Assembly: GCA_001567255.1 (NCBI GenBank) | Contig: LNBW01000067.1 | Location: forward strand, 62,001-126,000 | DNA length: 64,000 nucleotides | Direction: 5' to 3' | From: Bacteroidetes bacterium OLB9 | Lineage (GTDB): Bacteria; Bacteroidota; Bacteroidia; Chitinophagales; Saprospiraceae | Shown here: positions 1 to 9,605 of the stretch, in pieces | Position numbering within the stretch: the stretch's first letter is position 1 | How the letters are laid out: the number at the start of each line of letters is the position of its first letter | Position numbers and translations under genes: made by a program | The notes under the pieces: model-generated | Database searches by the model: none | Seen by the model: only the letters and a program-made list of their open reading frames with translations | What the model was told of the DNA's origin: nothing

Positions 1-141
1 TCTGATGAATTACCGGTTTTATACGGTGTTAGAGAGATTCCGACTAAATATCTTCTGGATACAAATGGTACAATTATTATGGTCAACCCTGCATTTGATG
101 CCATTCGTGATTTTCTAAATGCTAAAGTTGTTACCGATTAA
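1..141 (+). CDS. C-terminal end of a thioredoxin/TlpA-like protein (partial)
   Basis: The first frame is open from the window edge to a TAA and gives the last 46 residues of a protein. The stretch GVREIPTKYLLDTNGTI is the cis-proline strand and following hairpin of thioredoxin-fold proteins of the TlpA/AhpC-like type that Bacteroidota export to the periplasm. The catalytic CxxC would lie upstream and cannot be seen, so oxidoreductase versus peroxidase activity is not decidable. It runs toward, and ends 20 bases from, the convergent murQ gene. Confidence 0.75.
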   Translation, partial: SDELPVLYGVREIPTKYLLDTNGTIIMVNPAFDAIRDFLNAKVVTD

Positions 142-161
142 AAACTTCTAAGGTTTGAATC

Positions 162-968
162 TTATCTTTTAAAAGTATCAATCGATTTTCGCACCGATCC
201 TTGTTGCAGCAAAAGCTCCCTGGCTGCATTGTATTCCAGTCCGGTGCCATCCATGACCATTCGTGTACCACGATCCACCAATTTTGCATTAGTGAGCTGC
301 ATATCAACCATACGATTATCTTTGACCCTACCGAGTCGTATCATTACAGTGGTAGAAATCATATTGAGCACCATTTTTTGCGCAGTACCGGACTTCATGC
401 GGGTACTTCCAGTGATGTATTCCGGGCCCACTACCACTTCGATAGGAAAATGAGCTGCAAGTGCTACCGGAGAACCGGGATTACAGGTGATCGCACCAGT
501 AGTAACACCCGCTAGTGCGGCAGATTTCAATCCACCCACCACATAAGGTGTTGTCCCAGATGCTGCTATACCTATCAACACGTCATCTGCTGAAATATGA
601 TAAGCTGACAAGTCTTTCCAGGCTTGTGCTGTATCGTCTTCTGCACCTTCTACAGCTACTCTCAGCGCTCCATCACCACCAGAGATTAGCCCGATGACCA
701 TATCCTGCGGCACGCCAAACGTAGGAGGACATTCTGAAGCGTCCAGTACACCCAGACGTCCACTCGTGCCGGCACCGATGTAAAATAAACGTCCACCTTC
801 CTTGAGTTTCTCAACGATGACCTCAATTAGAGGGCTGATCTGGTGAATGGACTGTCGAACTGCCTCCGCTACCTTATGATCTTCATTATTGATATCTGAT
901 AGTATCTCGCTTATAGATTTTTGCTCTATATGCCTATACAGTGAAGGAGATTCAGTGATGTGTTCCAT
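162..968 (-). CDS. murQ: N-acetylmuramic acid 6-phosphate etherase
   Basis: MurQ cleaves the D-lactyl ether of MurNAc-6-phosphate to give GlcNAc-6-phosphate in cytoplasmic recycling of peptidoglycan sugars. The protein (268 residues from the chosen start) is a single SIS sugar-isomerase domain with the family block GAGTSGRLGVLDASECPPTFG-like at about residues 65-85, which carries the catalytic Glu (about E79), and a second block GSTRMKSGTAQK near the C-terminus. A longer reading frame reaches 1013, but the ATG at 968 starts the conserved MEHITESPS and sits 1 base after the stop of the upstream symporter gene, so the two are translationally linked. The pairing suggests the symporter imports the substrate or a related amino sugar (inference). 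Confidence 0.93.
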   Translation of the reverse strand: MEHITESPSLYRHIEQKSISEILSDINNEDHKVAEAVRQSIHQISPLIEVIVEKLKEGGRLFYIGAGTSGRLGVLDASECPPTFGVPQDMVIGLISGGDGALRVAVEGAEDDTAQAWKDLSAYHISADDVLIGIAASGTTPYVVGGLKSAALAGVTTGAITCNPGSPVALAAHFPIEVVVGPEYITGSTRMKSGTAQKMVLNMISTTVMIRLGRVKDNRMVDMQLTNAKLVDRGTRMVMDGTGLEYNAARELLLQQGSVRKSIDTFKR

Positions 969-969
969 G

Positions 970-2499
970 TTAAGATTCAGCATTCGGTTTAGAAATGAGC
1001 CATAAGCCGGCAAAGGTCAGCAATCCATTGATAATCAGCATTTCAATACCGATCTTAAATCCGGAAAATATTTGTTCAGAAAGATTTGTAAGATTCTCCG
1101 CAAAACCACCATCCAGGACTAGCTTGTTGACAAACCATTCTGCATTATTAATAAAATCGATACCCAATGACAAGACCGGTGACAAAAGACAAATCCAGAT
1201 CACCCACTTATCATTAATAATCCGTTTAGTAAAGATACCAAAGGCAAACATTCCTAACAGTGGTCCATAAGTGTATCCCGCCAGTTTCAATATAACATCG
1301 ATAATCGACTTATCATTAATCCACTTAAAGATCAGGACACATATCATGAAGACAATCGTAAAAATACCATGCACTATCAAACGAGTTTGACGCTTTCGGG
1401 CATCTGAAGAAATAGTATCTTTCTGCATACCCAGTATATCGATACAAAATGAAGAGGTCAATGCCGTCAGCGCACCATCTGCACTAGGAAACAATGCAGA
1501 AATCAACCCAATAATAAATATGACACTAACAGCGGCCGGTAGATGACCATTGAGTGCTATTGCCGGAAATAAATCATCACCTTTAAAGTCAAGCCCATTT
1601 TGCTGACCATACATATACAACAACCCACCCATTGTCAGAAACAGAAAATTGACAATCAGTAAGATCGTGGCAAGCGTCAGTACATTCTTTTGAGAATCTT
1701 TCATTGTCTTGACACTGATGTTTTTTTGCATCATTTCCTGATCTAAACCAGTCATTGTGATTGTAATAAAAGCACCACCCAGAATCTGCTTGAGAAAAAA
1801 TCCTGGTGATTTATAATTCATATCAAATATTTCTGTCAATCCTTCTGACCTCATGGCAGAAATGGATTCGATCAGGTTCATATCCATTTTATTAAGCAAT
1901 GCAATGATACAAACAATCAAACCGCCTAACATAAAAGTAGTCTGCAATGTATCAGTATAGACGATCGTCTTGACACCACCCTCGAAAGTATATAGCAAAA
2001 TCAACACCAATATAATCAATGTAGTGATGTAAAATGGCACTCCCATTGCATCCAAGATAAAGATCTGCAGGATGTTAATCACCAGATACAATCTAGCGGT
2101 AGCGCCTAAAGTCCGAGATATAAGAAAAAATAGTGCCCCAGTTTTATAAGACACCACTCCAAAACGCTCTTCAAGATAGCGATAAATCGAAGTAACATTC
2201 ATCTTATAATACAAGGGCAGTAAGATATAAGCAATAGCAAAATAACCTAGAAAATAACCTATAACCACCTGATAATAACCAAAGGCACCTCCTCCTACCG
2301 TTCCCGGAACACTGACAAACGTAACACCACTCAATGAGGTGCCTACCATACCAAAGGCTACCAGCATCCAGTTGCTCTTGCGGTTTCCTATGAAAAATGA
2401 ATCATTATCTGAATTTCGAGAAGTGTACCAGGCTACTAGCAGCAAAAAGATGAAATACCCAAATACAAATCCAAACAATACTATAGGAGACATACTCAA
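970..2499 (-). CDS. Sodium:solute symporter (SSS family), first gene of operon with murQ
   Basis: The 509-residue protein is an inner-membrane carrier with about 13 hydrophobic segments. It has the SSS-family pattern: an N-terminal FFIGNRKSNWM loop, GTSLSGVTFVSVPG (the region of the first unwound helix) and a later FPSADGALTALTSSF segment. Members co-transport sugars, sialic acids, amino acids or vitamins with Na+. The substrate cannot be read from sequence, but the 1-base gap to murQ makes an amino sugar or muramic-acid derivative the most likely cargo (inference). The start could be M1 or M3. The 146-base spacer to the divergent tmk holds the start signals of both. Confidence 0.88.
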   Translation of the reverse strand: MSMSPIVLFGFVFGYFIFLLLVAWYTSRNSDNDSFFIGNRKSNWMLVAFGMVGTSLSGVTFVSVPGTVGGGAFGYYQVVIGYFLGYFAIAYILLPLYYKMNVTSIYRYLEERFGVVSYKTGALFFLISRTLGATARLYLVINILQIFILDAMGVPFYITTLIILVLILLYTFEGGVKTIVYTDTLQTTFMLGGLIVCIIALLNKMDMNLIESISAMRSEGLTEIFDMNYKSPGFFLKQILGGAFITITMTGLDQEMMQKNISVKTMKDSQKNVLTLATILLIVNFLFLTMGGLLYMYGQQNGLDFKGDDLFPAIALNGHLPAAVSVIFIIGLISALFPSADGALTALTSSFCIDILGMQKDTISSDARKRQTRLIVHGIFTIVFMICVLIFKWINDKSIIDVILKLAGYTYGPLLGMFAFGIFTKRIINDKWVIWICLLSPVLSLGIDFINNAEWFVNKLVLDGGFAENLTNLSEQIFSGFKIGIEMLIINGLLTFAGLWLISKPNAES

Positions 2500-2614
2500 T
2501 GATTAGGCTTTAAGCCGTAAAAGTCGCAAAATATCACATATTACACAAATAGATTTTTATAATAAGCTGATTATTTTGACAAAGACCTTATCTATTCTTC
2601 TCCTTTAAAATCTA

Positions 2615-2622
2615 TATCTTTG
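2615..2622 (+). promoter_or_regulatory. -7 element (TAnnTTTG) of tmk
   Basis: TATCTTTG fits the Bacteroidota -7 consensus TAnnTTTG and lies 23 bases before the tmk ATG. No convincing TTG at the -33 position is visible, so only half of the promoter is supported. Confidence 0.5.
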
Positions 2623-2645
2623 CACATCATATAGATCAACAGTAG

Positions 2646-3279
2646 ATGAATAATAGAGGTCGTTTTATAGCATTCGAAGGCATCGATGGCAGTGGAAAAA
2701 GCACGCAAGTAAGAAAACTAGCCAACCATCTAACTCAGCACGGACATCAGGTGTATACTACCTTTGAGCCAACAGATAGCCCCATCGGCAAAATCATTCG
2801 TGCCATATTTAATCATCAGATGGAAGGCGATCAGCGTGTCATTGCCGCTCTCTTCGCAGCAGACCGACTCCATCATTTACTACACTCTTCAGAAGGTATG
2901 ATTGCCAAGCTAGAGCAAGGGCACACCGTTATTACGGATCGGTATTACCTATCTTCTTATGCATATCATAGCGTTCACAATATCGATCTGGACTGGATCA
3001 TATCAATCAATGCACCCAGTGCAGCACTACTCAAACCGGATTTGAATATATACATCGACATATCACCTGAAACCGGACTGAAGCGGTTGACAGCCGGCAG
3101 AACTAATATTGAAATGTACGAAACACTGGACAACCTCACACAAGTCAAAAATCAGTATGAAAAAGTATTTGAAAAAGTAGGCCCTAGTGAAAAAAATAGC
3201 CATTGTTGATGGCAATAAATCACCTGATAAAGTCTTTGATGATGTGCTGAATGCCGTATTACACAATCTGGAAATATAA
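2646..3279 (+). CDS. tmk: Thymidylate kinase, frameshifted in this sequence
   Basis: Tmk phosphorylates dTMP to dTDP and is normally essential. The first 180 residues are typical: P-loop FEGIDGSGKST at 10-20 and the DRYYLSS block at 98-104. The reading frame then breaks at a run of seven A (3190-3196) and would stop at 3209. With six A it continues as SEKIAIVDGNKSPDKVF and ends at 3279, giving 210 residues, the normal family length, with the usual C-terminal IDGNKS-like block. The coordinates given are the repaired gene. A sequence error is the simplest explanation. It converges on the membrane gene that ends at 3286. Confidence 0.88.
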
Positions 3280-3285
3280 AATCTA

Positions 3286-3789
3286 TCAGGATACCATACG
3301 AGACCAAAGCCATCTGATTAGGATCAGAAAGCCTGCAAATAACAAAATAAACTGATAAAAAGGCATATAGGTAAATACAAAAAGGTGGGTCTTTTCAATA
3401 ATCCACATCATCGAAATAAGGATGGTGATGATAAAAACTAAATTACCTATTTTATCAAAACCCGGTACATCAACGAGTTGAACATTGCGTTTGATAATCC
3501 AAAGCGTAAGCAACATACATAGCACTGGCAATACCTGAATAAAGAGATTGGTTTCCATGATGGGCTGTCGTTCAAAAAGAAACATATAGACATTGAGCGT
3601 CAGTGCAAAAATACCTGGAATACACGCGAGGTAAACCAGAACTGTATATAGATACTTCCAAGGAGAGAGATGGCCTTCACCAGCACCCAACCAGTTGGCT
3701 AGCAGACTTGTAAATGGTAAGGCAAAAAAGTAAAATAAAACCAAGTAGGGGTTTTGAGTGACATATTCAAAAAACTGGCCTAAAGTCAT
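3286..3789 (-). CDS. Unknown integral membrane protein, 167 residues
   Basis: Not assigned to a function. It has about five hydrophobic segments with few charged residues and no catalytic signature. The loop between segments 1 and 2 contains GAGEGHLSPWKYLY, and a central loop reads KRNVQLVDVPGFDKIGN. The absence of a signal peptidase site and the even spread of hydrophobic stretches suggest an inner-membrane protein. It lies alone between convergent tmk (gap of 6 bases) and a 193-base spacer. I believe similar hypothetical proteins occur in other Bacteroidota, but this is from memory. Confidence 0.7.
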   Translation of the reverse strand: MTLGQFFEYVTQNPYLVLFYFFALPFTSLLANWLGAGEGHLSPWKYLYTVLVYLACIPGIFALTLNVYMFLFERQPIMETNLFIQVLPVLCMLLTLWIIKRNVQLVDVPGFDKIGNLVFIITILISMMWIIEKTHLFVFTYMPFYQFILLFAGFLILIRWLWSRMVS

Positions 3790-3982
3790 AGAAACAATAT
3801 TTGAGTGGTAAATTTATAAAAAAAAGCAAAATTAGCATGAAGTTGCAGAAGCATTCTATGAGAAGAAACATTTTAGAGATCTCATATTCCATAAATTCTA
3901 GGATTAATCTAATCACAAAATGACTATCACATTCAATAAAAATCGTTTAAACTCAAATTTACGTCCTTCAGACCATCTATAT

Positions 3983-5116
3983 TTAAAGAACTGACTCTGA
4001 TTGTTTCCTTTTCAAAAATACAATTCCAGACAAAATGACCATAATTGCAGCTACACTCGCTAGTTCTTGTGACCATGCCTGGATAGTTGAAAGTGCAAGG
4101 AGGTTTTCAGGCATTTTGATAGACCTAATATACGCTATATGATTATCTGCATACAGTCCTGCAATCAACATTGAAAGTGCTGTGATCATAAACATCCACC
4201 CTAAGTGTTTTTCTGTTAGTGGTGCACTCATAAGCCGACTTGCAATATCTGTTGTAATTACGATAAAAGTACCGAAACTCACTATAAACAACAGGGATAA
4301 GTCAAGGGTATAAAACATACCTAGACTTAACATTAATATCAGTGAACCCGTAAACAACCAACCAGCATTATCCATTCGGTATAATCCATTTTGCACTATT
4401 CTAGCTAGAACGAAAGCCACCATCAATGTCGCAGGCAAAATTACCGTATTGGCCCATGACTGACTATAGTCCAATAAGATCATTGCCCATGTAAAAAAAG
4501 AAATACCTAAGCAGACATTCAACAAAATGAAAACTTGCATCGTGATACTCTTTTGTTGATTATCGACAGCTAAAATACCTATTGGATTCCTATCTGCTTG
4601 CTGATCTAAATCTTGTTTTTGTAATAATATAATCAGGATTACTTTTAATATCACCCAGGTCAACACCATAATGATCAATGGGGAAAATGACCAGTCTGCA
4701 ATTAGTGTTGGACTCGTATCCATGGGCAAGAAATAGGTAAACCAAGCTAAAAAATATCCCAGCAGCGACATAGAAACGATGGCGTTGAAGCCTATTCTGC
4801 GGTAAGCATCCTTCAAGATCAATCCAACTAATAAACCTTGCGCAGTCCCACAAATCGGCATCACCCAGTCTTTATGTACAAGCAAAAACAAAAAGATCAT
4901 TAGAGAATTTAAAACTACAGCTAGGGCTACTTTTCTTTTGCTCAGTTGAACCTGAAAATAGAAAATCAGACCGACCATCAAAAACATTAGTGTCAATGCT
5001 ACTCCAGTCCAGGTGTAAATATTTGCTCCTGAAGTGCTCAGCAATATATTGACATTGCCATACCACAATCCGATGAACAATGCTATCAAAAAGACCAAAT
5101 AGCGAGATACTTTCAT
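3983..5116 (-). CDS. Unknown polytopic membrane protein in operon with nucleoside permease
   Basis: The 377-residue protein has about 11-12 hydrophobic helices over its whole length and a cytoplasmic-looking central loop (about residues 165-190, QKQDLDQQADRNPIG), the two-halves layout of major-facilitator or similar carriers. No family motif was recognised, so the function is open. It begins 9 bases after the stop of the upstream NHS-family permease and is probably translated from the same message, which points to nucleoside or related solute handling (inference). Confidence 0.7.
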   Translation of the reverse strand: MKVSRYLVFLIALFIGLWYGNVNILLSTSGANIYTWTGVALTLMFLMVGLIFYFQVQLSKRKVALAVVLNSLMIFLFLLVHKDWVMPICGTAQGLLVGLILKDAYRRIGFNAIVSMSLLGYFLAWFTYFLPMDTSPTLIADWSFSPLIIMVLTWVILKVILIILLQKQDLDQQADRNPIGILAVDNQQKSITMQVFILLNVCLGISFFTWAMILLDYSQSWANTVILPATLMVAFVLARIVQNGLYRMDNAGWLFTGSLILMLSLGMFYTLDLSLLFIVSFGTFIVITTDIASRLMSAPLTEKHLGWMFMITALSMLIAGLYADNHIAYIRSIKMPENLLALSTIQAWSQELASVAAIMVILSGIVFLKRKQSESVL

Positions 5117-5125
5117 TGGCTAAAC

Positions 5126-6340
5126 TTATTGCTTAAAAGCTATATCTTCATTTTTGAATGCGATCATGAAGGCCAACATCACACCTAGAGCAAATCCTGC
5201 AGGATAGAGCCAAATCATCTGCCAATTGCCCGGATACATTTCAGTTATGATCCCAGCCACCCAGAAGCCAATGAGCATACCTACACCATAAGTAGCTAGC
5301 GTAATCATACCTTGAGCTGCACTTTTAATATGGCTTCCGGCCTTGGCATCAGTATAAATCTGTCCACTCACAAAAAAGAAATCATAACACAATCCATGTA
5401 AGGCAATGCCCAAAATCAGCATAAAAGCACCGCTACCAGCATCTCCGTAGGCAAAGAGCACATAACGTACGGCCCAGGCTAGCATACCGACTAAAATCGT
5501 CTTCTTGAATCCATATTTTTTAAAAAATACCGGTAAAAACAACATAAAAACCACTTCAGACATCTGCCCTATCGTCATTTTGCCGGTAGCATTGGCCAGT
5601 CCTATATCTACTAGAAATGGATTGGCATTGGAATAATAAAATGCTAACGGAATACAAATCAATACTGAGGATATAAAAAATATCAAAAAGTTGCGGTTGG
5701 CTAAGAGTTTTAATGCATCGAAACCAAGTAATAAGCTGATAGATACTTTCTGGTCTTTAGGTACCGAAGGTGGTGTTGACGGCAGAAAGAAACTAAAGAT
5801 ACCAAGTACTACAGAAGCAATACTGGCCATGATGAAGGTATTTTTTAATGCTCCAGTAGCTATACCTGATTCGCTGTCCCAGTGAAAAACGTAGCTAATC
5901 AATAAGCCGGCCACAATCCATCCTATCGTCCCAAATACTCGGATCAGAGAAAATTCCTTAGCAGGATCTTTCATTTGGTGAAAGGAGACACTATTGACCA
6001 ATGCCAATGTCGGCATGTACAATATCATATAACCTAAAACGTAAGGATAGAATGCACCGAATCCATCCGCCATTGCCATCATATACATCAAGCCAGCGCC
6101 TGCCAGGTGTAAAATACCTAAAATGCGCTCAGCATTGAAATATCGGTCAGCGATTAATCCAATTATAAACGGTGCAATAATCGCTCCCCAGGACTGAGTG
6201 CTGAAAGCAGCACCTATCTGACCACCCGTCGCACTCAAATTACTACCCAAAAATGTTCCTAACGTAACAAACCATGCGCCCCAGACAAAAAACTGGAGAA
6301 ACATCATCATTGATAACTGGATTCGTACTGACTGCTTCAT
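5126..6340 (-). CDS. Nucleoside:H+ symporter (NHS family, MFS)
   Basis: The 404-residue inner-membrane protein has 12 predicted helices. Its N-terminal MFLQFFVWGAWFVTLGTF and following FIIGLIADRYFNAERIL are characteristic of NupG/XapB-type nucleoside permeases in the major facilitator superfamily, which take up nucleosides with protons. It is the first gene of a two-gene unit with an unknown membrane protein. A well-formed promoter lies at 6385-6414 on the same strand. Which nucleosides are moved cannot be inferred. Confidence 0.85.
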   Translation of the reverse strand: MKQSVRIQLSMMMFLQFFVWGAWFVTLGTFLGSNLSATGGQIGAAFSTQSWGAIIAPFIIGLIADRYFNAERILGILHLAGAGLMYMMAMADGFGAFYPYVLGYMILYMPTLALVNSVSFHQMKDPAKEFSLIRVFGTIGWIVAGLLISYVFHWDSESGIATGALKNTFIMASIASVVLGIFSFFLPSTPPSVPKDQKVSISLLLGFDALKLLANRNFLIFFISSVLICIPLAFYYSNANPFLVDIGLANATGKMTIGQMSEVVFMLFLPVFFKKYGFKKTILVGMLAWAVRYVLFAYGDAGSGAFMLILGIALHGLCYDFFFVSGQIYTDAKAGSHIKSAAQGMITLATYGVGMLIGFWVAGIITEMYPGNWQMIWLYPAGFALGVMLAFMIAFKNEDIAFKQ

Positions 6341-6384
6341 ATGATTATGATATTTTAATACTCAAACTAAATGCATTATCAAAA

Positions 6385-6414
6385 CAAAGATATACACAAT
6401 TACCATTTGCACAA
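6385..6414 (-). promoter_or_regulatory. Bacteroidota promoter of the nucleoside permease operon
   Basis: Read on the minus strand, TTG (6414-6412), 19 bases, then TATCTTTG (6392-6385). This fits the -33/-7 consensus TTG-N19-TAnnTTTG. Transcription would begin about 35-40 bases before the ATG at 6340. Confidence 0.7.
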
Positions 6415-6589
6415 ATATTGCGATTTTAATTTTAGTAAAAATCATATATATTCTTAATTTACAATATTTTATTTTGAATATTTGAGTAATACGTACATAA
6501 ATTTCAAAACCCCAAAACGATCCCTACAAATTCACTAGATCAATGGTTTAGCCTCTTTATCGTCTTAAGATTGGATACAAGGGCAAAAC

Positions 6590-6619
6590 AAAAAAGCCCG
6601 GAAACAATAATTACCGGGC
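6590..6619 (-). terminator. Intrinsic terminator for fumC
   Basis: Stem GCCCGG (6619-6614 read on the minus strand) and CCGGGC (6601-6596) with a 12-base loop, followed on the minus strand by TTTTTTGTTTTG. It lies about 50 bases after the fumC stop. The six G/C pairs plus a U-tract make this the clearest terminator in the window. Confidence 0.85.
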
Positions 6620-6666
6620 CCTTTGATATATAGATATCGAATGGATTTGCAAATCTATATCTCTGA

Positions 6667-8052
6667 TTAGATCATCTTCTCTGGTCTCACCCACTCATCA
6701 AACTGCTCAGCAGTCAGATAATTCAGATCTAAAGCAGCTTGCTTGAGCGTAGTGCCTTCTTTGTGTGCTTTCTTAGCAATTTCGGCAGCCTTATCGTACC
6801 CAATCTTTGTATTCAGTGCTGTCACTAACATCAGCGAGTTGTCTAGGTTGTGCTTAATTCTAGGTAGATTGGCTTCGATACCGACAGCGCAGTGGTCATT
6901 GAAGCTCACACAAGCATCGCCAATCAGATTAGCAGAGGTAAGGAAATTGAATATCATCACTGGCTTAAAAACGTTGAGTTCAAACTGGCCATTCATACCA
7001 CCAATATTGATAGCTACATCATTACCGATAACCTGTGCCATGGCCATTGTCAATGCTTCCGACTGTGTTGGATTAACCTTACCTGGCATGATCGATGAAC
7101 CTGGCTCGTTTTCAGGAATGGTAATCTCGCCTATTCCGCATCTAGGGCCTGAAGCCAGCATACGTATGTCATTACCGATTTTCATCAGAGAGACGGCCAC
7201 TGTCTTCAGTGCTCCGTGGGCCTCAACGATAGCATCGTGTGCTGCCAGTCCTTCGAATTTGTTTTTGCCGGTCACAAATGGCAATCCAGAAATCTCAGCT
7301 ATCTTAGCAGCTACAAGCACATCATATCCTTTGGGCGTATTCAGTCCTGTACCTACAGCTGTGCCTCCTAGTGCCAGTTCAGAAAGGTGGGCAAAGCTGT
7401 TTTTGATAGCATTGATACCATGATTCAACTGTGCTACATAACCTGACAATTCCTGTCCAAGTGTCAGCGGTGTAGCATCCATAAAGTGGGTGCGGCCTAT
7501 TTTAACCACATCCATGAACTTTTCAGACTTTTCTTTGAGTGTATCTCTGAGTTTTTCCATACCAGGGATGGTCACATCGACCAGCACCTTGTAAGCTGCT
7601 ATGTGCATCGCCGTAGGAAAAGTATCGTTAGAAGATTGAGACTTATTGACATCATCATTAGGATGGAGAAATTTTGTCGCATCTTCCAATCCACCACCAT
7701 GGAGCACATGACCTCGATTGGCGATGACTTCATTGACATTCATATTGGACTGCGTGCCGGAGCCTGTTTGCCATACGACCAGCGGAAACTGATCATCCAG
7801 TTTGCCGTCTAGAATCTCATGACACACTTTCTCAATCAGTACTTTCTTTTCTTCAGCCAGCACTCCTAGCTCATGGTTGGCTCGTGCAGCTGCCATTTTC
7901 AGCATAGCAAAAGCACGGATAATTTCCTTAGGCATCTTGTGTCCACCTATTTTGAAGTTTTCAGAAGATCGCTGTGTTTGTGCACCCCAATACTTGTCAG
8001 CAGGTACGTCAATGTAGCCCATACTGTCTTTTTCCTTTCTGTATTGACTCAT
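6667..8052 (-). CDS. fumC: Class II fumarate hydratase
   Basis: FumC hydrates fumarate to L-malate in the TCA cycle as a cytoplasmic homotetramer without an iron-sulfur cluster. The protein is full length (461 residues) with all superfamily blocks: [10 protein letters not shown] (96-105), the [10 protein letters not shown] block with catalytic His (188-194), and the signature [11 protein letters not shown] (318-328) that carries the mobile catalytic Ser. It is monocistronic, with a terminator directly downstream. A possible -7 box TAATTTTG lies upstream, without a matching -33 TTG. With sucA later in the window it covers two TCA-cycle steps. Confidence 0.97.
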   Translation of the reverse strand: MSQYRKEKDSMGYIDVPADKYWGAQTQRSSENFKIGGHKMPKEIIRAFAMLKMAAARANHELGVLAEEKKVLIEKVCHEILDGKLDDQFPLVVWQTGSGTQSNMNVNEVIANRGHVLHGGGLEDATKFLHPNDDVNKSQSSNDTFPTAMHIAAYKVLVDVTIPGMEKLRDTLKEKSEKFMDVVKIGRTHFMDATPLTLGQELSGYVAQLNHGINAIKNSFAHLSELALGGTAVGTGLNTPKGYDVLVAAKIAEISGLPFVTGKNKFEGLAAHDAIVEAHGALKTVAVSLMKIGNDIRMLASGPRCGIGEITIPENEPGSSIMPGKVNPTQSEALTMAMAQVIGNDVAINIGGMNGQFELNVFKPVMIFNFLTSANLIGDACVSFNDHCAVGIEANLPRIKHNLDNSLMLVTALNTKIGYDKAAEIAKKAHKEGTTLKQAALDLNYLTAEQFDEWVRPEKMI

Positions 8053-8657
8053 GATAATATGATTTAAAATTTAATTTTGAATATTTTCGTAACGAACCAC
8101 AAAATTACAAAATTTAGCTGCCATTTTATAATAATTTCGTCATTGTATTGCCATAATATAAGACGTAGTGAAAAAACATTAAACATAGGTTAACTAGTCG
8201 AAAAATTTTAACTACATAAAACGCTGTATATGGGCTAATACTTGGGTTTACAACACACCAATTGCCTCATTTCTACAAAGCCAAACTTTCAATTGAACCA
8301 CAATTTTTAACAAATTAAGTCCATTTATCTGGTTATTTACTTTTTACACGCATTTATAGAACACCTTAAAAAATAGGGTAGCAATTTTGACTAGGAAGAA
8401 GTATGCATACAATGAAAAATATGATGAACACGTAGGCGAGTCATCATCCGAAATTGATAATGAATTATGATACAACAATTAATCACTATCATCGAAAAAT
8501 ATCGGTGTCGAGCACCTCTGATCACTTGAATAGCTCTGTACTTTGGTACTACAACAAATGACCGTTGATGATACTCTTTAGGTAGTGATTTCCATTCATT
8601 CAAAATTTGAATTATCAAGAAATCACCACTAACAGTCGTCTTTCAACCAAAATCAGC
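8053..8657. other. 605-base spacer between divergent fumC and CPBP genes
   Basis: AT-rich sequence without a recognisable gene. A 75-codon frame on the minus strand (8391-8618) has no family features and unusual residue use, so it is not called. The region holds the fumC start signals at the left and the CPBP promoter at the right end. Confidence 0.6.
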
Positions 8658-8665
8658 TACCTTTG
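8658..8665 (+). promoter_or_regulatory. -7 element upstream of the CPBP gene
   Basis: TACCTTTG matches TAnnTTTG. It overlaps the TTG at 8663 that begins the longest frame, which argues that translation really starts further downstream (TTG 8690 or ATG 8714). The -33 element is not evident. Confidence 0.55.
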
Positions 8666-8713
8666 CAACACTCAATTAAAACCGAACATTTGAAATCGAG
8701 TTTTACTACCAGA

Positions 8714-9568
8714 ATGCTTACTTTAATGGCGGTCGTGCTAGCCGCTGTTTTTATCGGCAATTTGCTGGTACTCGGGTATGCCTCGATGTCAGGAGTGAAT
8801 CTTACCTCAGAGAGTGATCTTATCAGCTTGCTCAATGATACGGCCAATGTACCCTATGTCAAGGCATTGGTAGGTCTCAATCATTTTCTGACTTTCATCA
8901 TTGGGCCGCTCATTTTTCTGATGATTTTTTACCGTCATCGTGCGGCAACTTATCTTCAACTGCGCCATTTTGATACGAGGCTGTTGATGTTGTTTCCGTT
9001 AGCATTATTCTCACTGTATCCGATGATCAGCTATGTAACATTCTATGTGGAGATGATTGACTTTCCTGATTTTCTCAAAAGTATGGATGAAGACTCATTT
9101 GACGCACTCTACGGCCTGCTCAAGATGGACGACCCTTTGGATCTCCTGCTCAATCTCTTGATTATTGCCATTCTACCCGGCATCGGTGAGGAACTACTTT
9201 TTCGTGGTATCATACAGAAGGAAATCTTCATTAAGACCTCCAGACCTCACTTTGCCATCTGGGTGACAGCTTTCATTTTTGCAGCTTTTCACTTACAGAT
9301 CACCGGGCTTTTTGCCAAGTTTATGATCGGTCTGGTGTTGGGTTATGCCTATTACTATTCTAGTAGTCTCATTCTATCGATGATGCTCCATTCTTTAAAT
9401 AATGGTTTGGCCACAGTAGGTTATTACTTCCAACCTGATGATTTGGATATGGAAAATATTACTACTGAGCCGGTCTCAATAGTATCTGTCCTGATTTTTA
9501 CTGCTATATTTGCTGCGACAATGTTTTATATTCGGTCGATATCGGATATCAGGCAGCAATTTCCATGA
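8714..9568 (+). CDS. CPBP (Abi/CAAX-type) intramembrane metalloprotease
   Basis: Membrane protein of about 284 residues with several helices and the CPBP glutamic-protease motifs: GIGEELLFRG (EExxxR, about residues 157-165), FAAFHLQ and a final HSLNN. The family includes Rce1-type CAAX proteases, bacteriocin self-immunity proteins and regulated membrane proteases; the substrate here is unknown. The frame is open from a TTG at 8663, but a -7 box covers that codon, so I chose the first ATG (MLTLMAVV), just before the first helix. TTG at 8690 is also possible. It is followed after 37 bases by cdsA. Confidence 0.85.
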   Translation: MLTLMAVVLAAVFIGNLLVLGYASMSGVNLTSESDLISLLNDTANVPYVKALVGLNHFLTFIIGPLIFLMIFYRHRAATYLQLRHFDTRLLMLFPLALFSLYPMISYVTFYVEMIDFPDFLKSMDEDSFDALYGLLKMDDPLDLLLNLLIIAILPGIGEELLFRGIIQKEIFIKTSRPHFAIWVTAFIFAAFHLQITGLFAKFMIGLVLGYAYYYSSSLILSMMLHSLNNGLATVGYYFQPDDLDMENITTEPVSIVSVLIFTAIFAATMFYIRSISDIRQQFP

Positions 9569-9605
9569 TATTTATCAATTTTTTTAACCAAGCGACACAA
9601 CCAAC

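Noticed and set aside
201..515. Plus-strand frame of 104 codons opposite murQ
   Set aside because: Shadow of a clearly conserved gene on the other strand; no independent support.
3190..3209. Programmed frameshifting in tmk
   Set aside because: The A7 run alone is not a recognised slippery heptamer with a stimulator, and similar breaks in unrelated genes point to sequence error.
8391..8618. 75-codon frame on the minus strand in the fumC-CPBP spacer
   Set aside because: No family motif, signal peptide or start context; it is flanked by non-coding sequence and could not be distinguished from chance.
8663..8713. TTG start of the CPBP gene
   Set aside because: The codon lies inside a TAnnTTTG -7 box (8658-8665), so it is probably not transcribed as part of the message.
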